Notes under the pieces: model-generated
Told to the model about the DNA's origin: nothing
The model's database searches: none
What the model saw: only the letters and a program-made list of their open reading frames with translations
DNA from: Epiperipatus broadwayi
Lineage: Eukaryota; Onychophora; Udeonychophora; Euonychophora; Peripatidae
NCBI GenBank assembly: GCA_028023455.1
Contig: JAQFVV010000158.1
Span: 1,736,001-1,800,000, forward strand
Length of the DNA: 64,000 bases
Direction: 5' to 3'
Part shown: piece after piece, positions 40,001 through 52,000 of the stretch
Numbering within the stretch: the stretch's first letter is position 1
Layout of the letters: each line of letters begins with the position of its first letter
Made by a program: the position numbers and the translations under genes

Positions 40001-43000
40001 ACTTTAGCCTTGTGGAGAAGTTTATTTCCAGATGTGTAATAGGAACAGTATAACAGGTTGTACTGATCTTATTATTATTTTGGTATACCTTCGGGTCCTT
40101 AATGTATTTATATAGTGTGTATATATAATTGTCATATATAGCCACCACTATCCTATTAGGCAGGATTGGTTTTAAGCCAATAAACATCACAAGACCACCA
40201 CCTCTTATGCTAGTGTATAACTGTTGTTAAAACAGGCAAAACTCACTATACGTATTGCCACACACAGCAAGCTAGAGTACTGTGTGTGGCAATACGTATA
40301 GTGAGTTTTGCCTGTTTTAACAAGTTATACACAAGCATAAGAGGTGGTGGTCATGTGATGTTTATTGGCTTAAAATCAATCCTGCCTAATAGGATAGTGG
40401 TAGCTATGGTTATTAAAGAACCAAAGACACCAAAATGTATGGTACTGAACTGGGTTCAGACCCATATGACTATATAAGCTAATGGGCTTGGATTGAAAAC
40501 ATTAAGGTGTTTTCAGTTTAAGACTCATAGTTTTGTAGTTAAATGGAGATAAAAGGTGGTTGCTGGAGGGTTGCATTAGATCCTAAGATCTATGTGTAGT
40601 GCTCTCAGATCCAAGGCTCCTCACTCATGAAGGCCACAAGCCAGAAACTAGTCTGGGGATATTGGATGAGTAGGCACTAGATGGGGATTTTATGCACAAG
40701 CCTTCTGGCATCCATTGATTACTCTAGCTTGCTGTGTGTGGAAATATGTATAGTGAGTTTTGCCTGTTTTAATTGTCATATATATTTATTAAATTAGATT
40801 GATTATCTCCATATAACTTGTTATTTTAAATTACTTGCCAAGTCGCCATGTTAATTAGTAATTATTTGATATTTATATTTGCAATCCAGCAGGCAGTAGA
40901 GTGCCAGTGGACAGAGCAACTTGCACAATCCCAGTCTTGATTATAAATCTCAACGGTCTGACTCTCAGAAAATTGCAAAATTGTCATTTAAGAACAATTA
41001 GCGTATTGACAGCCAAACACATTGGTGTCTAATTAATTGATTTTGTGAGCGGATAAATTATTAATTTGAAAAAAAAAGATATTTTTGCAAAATTGACTAA
41101 GTCATCATAATGTAGCCAGCAATATCTGAATTTGACGTCAGAGAGGCAAGTGAGTGGCCTCTGTACATCCAACAGAGAAACTTAATTATTAACAGAATAA
41201 GGGAGGATAAAAGTAAAACAGCAACATTATTGTGTTTGGCTAGAAAAGGGGTCATAATTGCAAATGTGCTTTGCAAACCTCAAATCCCGTAAGAATTAAT
41301 ATTTAAACAGATCAAAGATCATTTGGCTGACTATTTTAATCCACATGAGTCTAGACATATCGCCAGACTCCACTTCAGAAATTGCCAACAAGGCAAGAAT
41401 GAGTGAATACAAGAGTATGATACTGCCCTTCATGAACTTGCAAAAAACTGCGTCTATGATTCATACCTGGAGGAAGCTCTCCTCAAACAATTTTTATGTG
41501 ATATGAACAATGACAGTCTGAGACAGCAGTTATTGGCAGACAAGGATATCAATTATAAAGAAGCTATCAAACATGGAATAGCTCATGAACTTGTGCTATA
41601 GCAAGCTAAGGAATTTGCGGCTATGAAAGTAGCAGACAATGATTCTTATGAAATCCACAAAGTCGACAAACCCGAAAGAAGGATACCTGATCCAAGTGGA
41701 ATAACTGATACTAAAAAAAGTCAAATTAAGTGCTTTTTCTGCGGACAACTAGGTCACAAGAATAGGGAGTGTTTTTATAGAGATCAATGCGGTAAACACT
41801 GTAATAAAGTTGGGTATTTGGAAAAAAAGTGCAGAAATAAGAAATTCAACAATTATACAAGAAATAATAGCCAAGTGCGTTTTACTAGAAAACTTAAGCA
41901 AGAGAAATTTTCAGTGATTAGTAATGTCTTTGGACCAATTACAGAAATTTGAAATGATTGTCAAAAATTACGGAAAACTCCTATCGATGGAAATTGACAA
42001 CAGTAGTGGGGTGTCTTTACTATCCAATAAAGACTGATATGAGACAGCCATCTAGACTTACGCATACTAATCTGAAAACTCGAGATGTCAACAGAAACGC
42101 TATAAAAATAGTTACATGAGTTATTGTATAGACCATGCCCCTATAAATCCTCTCATTGGCCGCAACTAGTTTCAGCAACTTGGAATAAAAATCGCTTGGG
42201 TCAAAAATATTGAAAAAAATACCAGACATCGTTTTCCTAAACTTTTCAATGGGGAACCGGGAACAATAAAAACAAAACCAGTGTCAGTGCCTATAATATG
42301 TTGACTGCGAAAGATCCCGTACATACAGAAAGAAAAAATGGCAGAGGAAGTAAAGCAATTGGTTAAAGACAACAATGGAGGCCAAGTGGGCTATTCCATT
42401 GGTAGTAATAACCAAGTCTGACAGATATAGTTGTGCAGTGATTACCGTGTATCCGTTAACAAAGTATTAAACAAACATGCATATCCCATTCCAAATTCTA
42501 GAGATATCATAGTGTCACTGCAAAAGTCTAAATATTTTTCAAAATTGGATCTCAACACGGCCTTCCACCAAATCCTAGTGACCAACAAAGTTGCTGACAT
42601 TCTACCACTCACTATGCACACAGGTTTATTTATAAGCAAACATCTTCCATTTGGTATAGCTTCAGCACCCAGTATATTCCAAGCAAAAGTGAAACTCTTC
42701 TATGTGGACTTAAAGGTGTTATCCCCTATTTTGACAATATATTGGTCACCGCTAATTTGGAAAACAAATTGTGCACTTGCATCTCAAAAGTTTTCCAAAG
42801 ACCGAAGAAATTTGGGGCAAAATTAAATGTTTCAATGTATTTGGAAAGCTGGGTCACATAGTGTCAAGCTCAGGGATAAGCCCCTCCCCCAAAAAAGTGA
42901 AAGCAGTATTTGACACAAGAAAAACGAATAACGTTAACCAACTACAGGTTTTTTTTGGGCCTGGTAACTATTTTGAGAACTTTTTGAATGGCAAAGCACA

Positions 43001-46000
43001 CATAGCGAGGCCGCTATATGAATTATTAAAAAAAAACAAATGGAAGTGCGAAGCAGTAGAAGAGCAAGCATTTCTGCACACCAAAGTCCTTCTCACATCA
43101 AATAAACTACTGGTCCATTATGACAGCGAGCATGAAATAACTGTGACAAGTGATGCTTCAGAAAATGACATGGGCAGTAATATGCCAACCATCCCACTCT
43201 GGTGAATATCCTATAGCATACACATCATGCACCTTGTGCAAGGTGAAAAAGTGAACTAGATGGGAAACCTTACCATTGTGTTTGGAATTTGTAAATTCTA
43301 CCAATATCTGTATGGATGTCCTTTCCAATTTATAAACGACCATAAGCCATTCTTGGGAATTCTAGGCATGAAACAGATGCCTGAACATTTAAGCCCTTGT
43401 ATGTTGAAAAGGCTTAACATACTCGCAGGTTACAATTATAGCCTCGAATACAAAAAAGGCATGAAAATTGGTTATGCTGACAAATGCTAGATCAGCTTGA
43501 GAAATAAGTAAACAATGTAGAAATTGACTACATCAACGCATTGAAAAGCCAGACACTTAATAGCGCAGAGGTAGTTGCATGGACCAGAGAAAATACTGGC
43601 TACATATGGATCATGGAAATATCAGCAAAGGTTCACCAAAACAAAGCCATCTTTCCTACACATAGAGCTATGACTTGGGAATAACTGTCCATCTGTAAAG
43701 GATGTATACTCAGAGGCAACCAAGTAGTACTAATCCCCGTAAGCGGCAGGTCACAAATACTTCATGTATTACATGATGGTCATCTGGGCATTATCAGGGC
43801 AAAAGCATTAGCTCATAGTTATGTCTGGTAGCTAAAAATTAGTGACATAGAACAATGCTTAAAAAAACTACACAAATTTTGCCAATCCAGGTGCAAATGC
43901 ACCACCAGCCAAATTCAAATCTTGGCAAAAAGCAGACAAATTATGGCAGAGAATTCATATCGATCACTGTCGTCCGATTCAAGGACAATTATTTCTGGTA
44001 GTGGTAGATACCTATTCAGGATGGGCCGAATATAAAACTTAAAAAAACATGGGTTCGGAAGAAACCATCGAAACTGATGGAAATTTTCACCTACCATGGT
44101 CTCGCAGAAACCCTAGTATCCAACAATTGTACAGGTTTTATGTCAGAAAAGTTCATGTACTCGATGCACGAATGGGGAATAAACCACATATTTACTCCAC
44201 CTTACCACTCCTAATCAAATGGACTGGCCGAGAAGAACTGCAAAATCAATAAAATGGGAAAACAAAGTCTGCACGAAGAGGTCTTCAAAGCGCTTATTTA
44301 TCAACACTCTACGCCTATAGCTAAGTTGGGTAAATCATGTAAGTCGTAGACTGCGGACAACGCTCGACAAAATTATACCAACTAAGGACACCGAAGTACC
44401 TTCAGGAATAAACTATAAATTTTCACCACAAGATCGTGTATGGTTTACAAATAATCAGGACAAATTCTGATTAAACATGGAAATTGTGTGACATCTAAGT
44501 AAGCAAGTGATTGCCATCTGAAAGGAGGACCGAAGAGTATTAAGTAAACACATTAATCAATTGCGGAAAGATGAAAGCATACAACAAATGCCACAGCCAT
44601 TTCCAAAAAAAAAGATAATTGCAATGCAAGTACCCAAATGTCAATACTAAACAAGAAAGTGAAATCACACAAGCCACCAACAAGTTACCTGATACTCTAG
44701 AACAAGATAACTCTCCAGACGCGGAATCAAACACTTCCAACATTCAAAGAGGAAAAGAAAAATTCTCTCCCACCTCAGTGATTATGTCCCAAGTTAATGG
44801 AACAGTAAAAAACTAAAATGCTAATCTCTGAACTTGAGGGAGGCATGCTAAATGTGTGCGTTTATTTATGTAGACAGAAAATAAATATTATTAGTTAAAT
44901 AATATTATAACTCTGAAACTAAACATATTGCTAAATGTGTGTGTATATTTATATATACACAAAATAAGTACTATTGGTTAAATGATATTATAACTGTAAA
45001 ACTAAATCTATGTGCATGATTGTTAATGGCATTCACCATGTTTATAAAATCAATTAGTCTAATTAAATAGTTGAATTAATGGAAAAACTATAAACTAACT
45101 TATCAAGAAAGTTAGATTATTTAAAGCAAAGGATTAAGATAAAGTAAACAATGCCATTACAACCCTTAATGTTAGTTTCTGATCAGATTTAATGATAATA
45201 GAAACATTGCCTAAAATAGACAATTCTAAGGTAATTGTGTTATCTGATCAGGGAATGAATATGGTAACTCTAGAGATCACCACCACGTTGGCAACGGATA
45301 GCCGGTCAAGGGTGTCGACCCTAAAAACAATGAGAGTGGAAAAAAATCTAGAACAGAACTGAGAAAGGACACTTGCTAAGTGAAGCTTCTGAAAGGCAGA
45401 TGTGCCATTTCCTCGGGTGCACAGTCAGCTCTCTCCTTCATTTTAGCTTTGCGGAGAAGTTTACCTCTGAGGGAGTAAAAGTAAACTTAAAAACAGTATA
45501 ACAGGTCATACTGATCTTATTATTATTTTAGTATGCTTTTGAGCTCTTATTGTATTTACATACCATGTGTATATAACTGTCATACATATATATATATTAA
45601 ATTGGATTGATTATTGCCATATAACTCTGTAAAACAAACTCTTATTTTAAATTACTTGCAGAGTCGCCCATTAATTAGTAATTATTTGTATTATTTATAT
45701 CTGTAATCCAGCTGGCAGTAGAGTGCCACTGGACACAGCAAAAAGAAAAAAAAATTGATCAAAGAATACCACAGTAAATATCTTCAATAGTTCAGTGAAT
45801 TAAACTATTATTAAAAACATTTACAATAAATTAGGAACATCATATGACCACTACTTCTTATGCTTGTGTATAACTGTTATAAAACAGGCAAAACTCACTA
45901 TAAGTATTGCCACACACATAAGAAGTGATGGTCATGTGATGGTTATTAAATAACCAAAGACACCAAAATGTATGGGTGCTGAACTGAGTTCAGACCCATA

Positions 46001-49000
46001 TGACTATATAAGCTGTTGGTGTTTTCAGTTTAAAACTCATAGTTTTATAGTTAAGTGGAGATAAAAGGTGGCTGCTGGAGGGTTGCATTAAATCCTAAGA
46101 TCTAGGTGCAGTGCCCTCAGATCCAAAGCTCCTCACTGATGAAGGCCACAAGCCAGAAACTAGTCTGAGGATATTGGATGAGTAGGCATTAGATAGGGAT
46201 TTTATACACAAGCCTTCTGGCATCCATTGATTACTCTAGCTTGCTGTGTGTGGCTATACGTATAGTGAGTTTTGCCATTTATGTCGCGAACTTTTGTTTG
46301 GTTTTAGTATCTTCGGGGGATGTGTCATGTCAGCCATGATGCTTTTCCGGTCTGCAAGAGAGATCAAAGATATTCCACTACCGCTGCCTATTTCCATATG
46401 AACAGGTTTTCCGAAGATTTTTAATGTCATTTCAATTTTGTGATCCTGATCATGATAACGTTATTTACTAGAACAAACTTTTCTTGAGTAGGTGTCTTTA
46501 GTGGGTGCTCCTGGCGGTTTTCGCTTGTATTACAAACAGATTTTTTTATTTCGGCACATTTTCTCTAAATGGCCAATTTTTTTACAGTTTCTGGAAAGTT
46601 GATCTCTATAAGTACTGTGCCAGGCACGTTTATGTGGCCAAGCACAAGCTAAGGTTAAATGAATAAAGGGTCTAAAATATTTAAATAGCCATTAAAGAGG
46701 GGGGGGTTATACAATTTATATAATCAATATTTGTTATAAATTGAGAGAGAGAACTGTGGCGATAATATAAACTCACACACACATACGATTAAAGCCAATA
46801 TTTAAAGGCTTAGAAATATACATTTGTAACTTTGATTTTTGTTTACTTTATTTTTTTTTTAAGAGAAAGAAACTCTAAAATGTAATTATAATTTTGAAAC
46901 TTTTTGTTTTGTTTGTTAAAGAAATGCTAACACGTTTATTTACAATTTGTCAATATATATTTATTTATTTTTTGTGAGTGCTTACAATCAACGTAAAAGG
47001 GAGAATTTAACATACTATTATTTAAAAATATTTAAAAATAATTTCAAAATCGGAGTTTTAATGGATATTTTTCTCTTCAGTTGCATTTGAGCAAGGGAGG
47101 GGGCTATTGTTTTAAATTTAGAAAAAGCCTAAAAGGCATTCTGGTTTCCTGTCCACTCTAAAATAATTTTAACTGGACAAAAGAGTTTAATTAAACTTGC
47201 GAAAATGTGTGGAGAGAGAAATGTTCAAGGTATGTAAAACATTTTTTTTTGTTAAAAAAAAACTTCGATTGTGATATTGGAATTAATAAAAAGTAAAAAG
47301 ATGTTATCGTTTATTAAAATTGTCATCAGAGATATTGTGATCTGAATGGATATAAATAAAACTAATTGGAAATGAAAATTTTGAGATCACTTGGGCGATT
47401 ACATTGGAATGTTTTACGAATCGGCTAAATCAATTAGTAAAACTAAAACCAATTTAATAAGATTTAATTAATTAATTTTTATGTCATGGAGGGGATACCT
47501 GAATTGAGATTGTATTGAGAGGGGATATCTGTTCTGAAGTTGCGAGAGGGCAGTTCACCTTTGCTTTTCAAAGAGAGCGGTTCACCATTGCTTTTTCAAA
47601 GAGAGCAGTTCAGCTTTGCTTTTTCAAAGAGAGCAGTTCACCTTTGCTTTTTCAAAGAGAGCAGTTTTACCTTTACTTTTCGAAGAGAGCAGTTTACCTT
47701 TACTTTTCGCAGAGAGCAGTATACCTTAACTTTGCTAAGAGAGCAGTTTACATTTACTTTTCGATGAGGGCAGTTTACCATTACTTATCGCAGAGAGCAG
47801 TTTACCTTAACTTTGCTAAGAGAGCAGTTTACCTTTACTTTTTGAAGAGGTAGTTTACTTTTCAAAGAGAGCAGTTCACTTTTGTCTTGCTGTTAAAAAG
47901 GCAAATATTATTGGGAGCCTATTTCTAATTTTGGGAAGCTAATGTTATTCTAGGAACTACGTGAAGTCATGCAACTTTTTAATCATGCTGATTCTGATAC
48001 CTTGTAAGCCGGAAGATTTATTCTAATAAAAAGAAAAAGAAATAATATTCATTCCATCATTTTAAATCAATGGACATTAATCCAGGCCATCATTCAAATA
48101 ATCTAGCTGTTAACCAGTTAGTTGATGCTGATGGAAGCTTAACATAAAACAAGAAAGGACGATTTACAGTGTTAATATCCTGTTTAATATCCATCTCTCC
48201 AACTTAAAGATGCCAATCAAGCATTCGCCTGCATATAAAATGATTATGGAGTAGAGGCCCATTTCAGGCATCCGTCCAGCTTCGCTCCTGCCGTCCCAAC
48301 AGAATGTAAAAGCCGAAATCCCCAAACACCAAAATGATGATGACTAATTCTACGAACTTGTACCACCGTCAAGTTCAGCCCTTGTTGCAGTCGATGAACA
48401 GATAGACAGCCCACTCAAAACATATAGAAGAACAAAACCTACAAACTTTGTCGGGTATACTATTTTTTGTGTGTGTGTGTTTATTTTATAACAAGTTAAT
48501 ACCCATTTCATAAATATGTTTTATGTAAATACGCAAACCAATACACCTTGTATGTAATATTAATTTTTCCTTATTTGCTTAATACATGTGTGTGAGTTTA
48601 TAATCCACAATTCACTATCTCTCCCATATTAATTATTTAATATACGTTTATTATTAAGAAAGAAATTTCATTTATTTAGTTAACAATTGTTTCAACAAGT
48701 ATTTCCATACGCTTATAATTTGATTTATAAAAAAATGATTTATGTATTGTGTGATTTTCATTTATATATTTATTCAATTTGGGAACTTTAATTTTATATT
48801 TATGTTATAAATAGTAAGGGATATTGGGTTAATAAAAGATATTATAATTCTAAAGCGACTACTGCCATATATATATATATTTTATCATTTACTTTCTCTA
48901 ACCCTCATATTAATTAATTATGCAAGTTTTCCGATCCCAATTCTTTTAACTGAGTATAAGTACGCTGAGCTAGCGAATGGGATACCTTCTTACCGGGTCC

Positions 49001-52000
49001 TAAATCTTTATTTTCACGAGGAAACTTATTTATTATTTTTGTATGAATAATTATTTATCGGCACATATGCCCTAATGTTATTTGAACTTGCATATCCTTT
49101 CAGGAGGAGAGTTAAATTTCCTTCTGAGAGTGGCGCGACGGGTTGGTTTAGAGTCATCCCCCAAAGGTATGTAAGAATCAATCTTTCTATAAGTATTTTC
49201 TGTGTCCGTAGCACTATTACGGTAAAGTCTTTGAATTTCTTCTTACTCTGGCATGTTACCATATTTCTGGTCATGTTTGATTTATGCGCATGCTCATATT
49301 AACGGAGTAAATGTTAACCGGTATAGTACATTCAATGGACCTGTATCCTATTTTCCCACAGCAGAAACAATATTGCTTTGAATTTTCTGCATTGTGTCAA
49401 CTTGCTGGGGTATGGTTTCTTTCGAATTATCAACCTTTGCTATTTTATAAGGATCGCTGTTCGTTAATTTGGCGGCTGCGAATTCTTTTGCTTGCATAAC
49501 CACGAGCTCATGGGCTATCCCATGCTTGATAGCTTCTTTGTAATTGATGGGACTGTCTGCCAAATAACTGTTGTCTCAAGGTGTCACTGGTCATCCCACA
49601 TAGAAATTGTTCAAGGAGTGCTTCCTCCAGGTATGATTCATAGATGCAGTTCTTGGCCAATTCTCACAGGGCCGTATCATACTCTTGAGTATCCTCGTTC
49701 TTTCCTTGATGGCGGTTCCTAAAATGGAGTCTGGCAATGTGTCTAGACTCATGAAGGTTGAAGTACTCTGCTAATTTCTCTATGAGCTGCTGAAACATTA
49801 GTTCCGGGGTTTTAGGTTCAGCCAGTCTGTTAGCAATCTGAATAACACTTCTCCCCACATAGCACAATAACATTGCAGTTTTAATTTTGTCATCTTTTAT
49901 TCCATTAATGATCAGGAGTCTCTCAATTTGTTGGACAAAGAGGGGCCATTTGCTTGCCTCTGTGACGTCAAAAATTCTGGTGTTGCCGACTGCATTATAG
50001 TATATATAATAAATCACTTTAATTTTTTTCTTGTTTACGAAGAAAGAATAGTTCACTTTCATGAGTTAAAACCTAGGATTTTTTCTTCTGCCCATTACGT
50101 AATCTGATGGGAATTTGACCGTCAGGGTTCATTCACAATGACTGCGCCAGTTGCTATGTCCAGCGGTGACCAATTTACAACACAGCTGGATTGCAATGGA
50201 AAAAATAACACTAATATAATCCCAGGCGGCACGACAATTTCTTTATTGATACTCCTAAAATTATAAACAGTTATTATAAATGTTTCCAGCTCTTCAACAT
50301 TCGAAGTTATCACAAGGCAGTTGATTTATGTGGGTCCTATGATCAGGTATTGCTGTCTCAAGATATTAGTTAAGAGTCCGGAGAAATGTTCTCGGAGAGG
50401 CCAGTTGGCAAGGCTAATAATAATTGTCAGTGGAAGGAACACGTACGTTCTTCATGGGCTACTAATAGCTAATAATGTTCTCTTCCCACTTCTGGAAGAT
50501 CTCCATTCACATTTTTGTTTTATTAATCTAATTGGTTGGAATCCCTCAGTCCCACTTGGTAATAATAATGTATTACATTCCAACCTGCATTTTTGTTTAA
50601 TCAAATTAATCATACAAGTTTTTATCTTTATAATTAATTTCGCTTCTTTTTTAAGCTGATTCTTGTCAGGAATTTAATACGTGTTTTCCAATGACATTTA
50701 ATTAAATAAATGCTATGTCCATTGCATTTATACACACACATACTTATTTTATTTTAACATTTTCCGTCTTTTCTGGTTTCAATAAAAATATGCGTTTGAT
50801 AAGATTTTTCTAATATACGCGTATTTAGCAGATTTATTAACAGTTTTGATGCACTGATATGTCTAGTAACTGTTATTCATAATACTCATCTATAGTATGC
50901 TATTGAGAGCATTAAAGTATAACTAAACTTTAGTAATAAATAATACGATAATGACAATTATCATGTGAAGCATAAATGACAATTATTATTTAGCATTCAG
51001 AAATCAATTACATGAATATGGAAACAGACACTCAGAGGTCAAATATATACAGGATACTAAACTTTTCCCATGTCCACAGAATAATCATCTTAACTATTGA
51101 AATGTTTTACCGATCCATCTGCAAACTACTGCTTGATAGAAATGAAATAACATTGCGTATGTGTATCTCTATTAAGCCATATACAAGATAAGTTTTAAAA
51201 TTTACTAATAAATTTTATTGATTTGCTTGTAAATTATTGGCAAGGTATAACAGCATAATACATACACTATTTTTATTTAGTTAAACACTATAGATAAACA
51301 AGTGTCCCTGAAGTAATAACTCTACCTTATCATTGCCATACAATTTTAAAACACCAAGAACTTCACCATACACAATAGAAAATAATTAAACATCATTATG
51401 AGGTATCAGACAATAAAGAGAGGCTCCTCAAAACAATATTATATAGTTGTATAACAATATGGCAGATTCCAATACCTTTTTCCTAGGTACAAAAATGTGT
51501 GGACATCGTCTCAACACAGGGAACGGAATGCATACCAAGAAAATAATCCTCTTCAGGGATTAAACTATACGTGCTAAGCATAAAATAATTATAAGCCTTG
51601 ACAATATAATACTCTCATGGAATAAGCAATGGGAGATTATACTCCATCTACCAATGTATAATATCAATGATACAATGATTAATAAAATTATGTTTCTCAC
51701 ACTTAAAAAATAGAAACAAGCACAACTCCTCATCAAAACACTGGCAAGATAAAATAATCCTTATATTAAAAACTAAAAGGATAAATATCCAACTTCAAAC
51801 AATATAGTGTATGAAACCAACAAAAATAGTGTAAGTCAAGTGACTATAGAATATTTTATAGAGCATAATAAAATTTGTAATAATAATAAATAGACACAGT
51901 CAATGAAAAATAGAATAAATTCTATAAACTAAAGTGGACATATTAAATTATAGGCAAAATATAGTAAAGATATAAAATGAATGTATATCTATTGTAACCT

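Larger units (their letters stand above)
37785..40918 (+). repeat. Gyp-4 5' LTR with two insertions
   Basis: Colinear with 44846-45740 outside the insertions, sharing for example GATAATAGAAACATT, GAAAAAAATCTAGAACAGAA and CACTTGCTAAGTGAAGCTT. The first about 85 bp (starting TGCTAAATG) are repeated in tandem in both LTRs. The first insertion falls in this LTR at a TA; the second at AATTGTCATATATA. Confidence 0.88.
37780..45745 (+). mobile_element. Gyp-4: Ty3/gypsy-like LTR retrotransposon with two nested insertions
   Basis: The element spans 37785-45740, with AAAAG at 37780-37784 and 45741-45745 as target duplication (weak because A-rich, but placed exactly at both LTR ends). LTRs are 37785-40918 and 44846-45740, running TGCTAAATG...GCA. 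The 5' LTR is interrupted by a TA-inserted element (37894-39527) and a hammerhead-bearing repeat (40141-40770); without them it is about 855 bp, close to the 895-bp 3' LTR. Gag, protease, RT, RNase H and integrase follow in order with frame breaks. Orientation is opposite to SUCLA2. Confidence 0.92.
46611..49329. mobile_element. Insertion inside Gyp-5 gag with 5-bp target duplication
   Basis: The insert is 46616-49324, with AGTAC at 46611-46615 and 49325-49329. Removing it and one AGTAC joins ...ECT to YRDQ in frame, exactly as in the intact knuckle pair of Gyp-4. It starts TGTGCCAGGCACG and ends GTTAACCGGTAT. A 5-bp duplication and a TG start suggest an LTR-type element, but I found no second LTR. 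It contains a minisatellite and weak pol-tail-like frames on both strands. Confidence 0.75.
46277..50830 (-). mobile_element. Gyp-5: 3'-truncated Ty3/gypsy-like element split by an insertion
   Basis: On the minus strand the order is 5' LTR (50830-50152), primer-binding site, gag (50062-49325), an insertion (49324-46616), then the second zinc knuckle and protease (46615-46320). Pol beyond the protease is missing, cut by the hammerhead repeat copy 3 and the Gyp-4 border. Gag is closely related to that of Gyp-4. It is in the same orientation as SUCLA2. Confidence 0.82.

Noticed and set aside
47515-47853. 112-codon frame with repeated KRAVYLYFS-like units
   Set aside because: Explained by a tandem repeat whose unit is a multiple of three; no start context or domain supports a gene.
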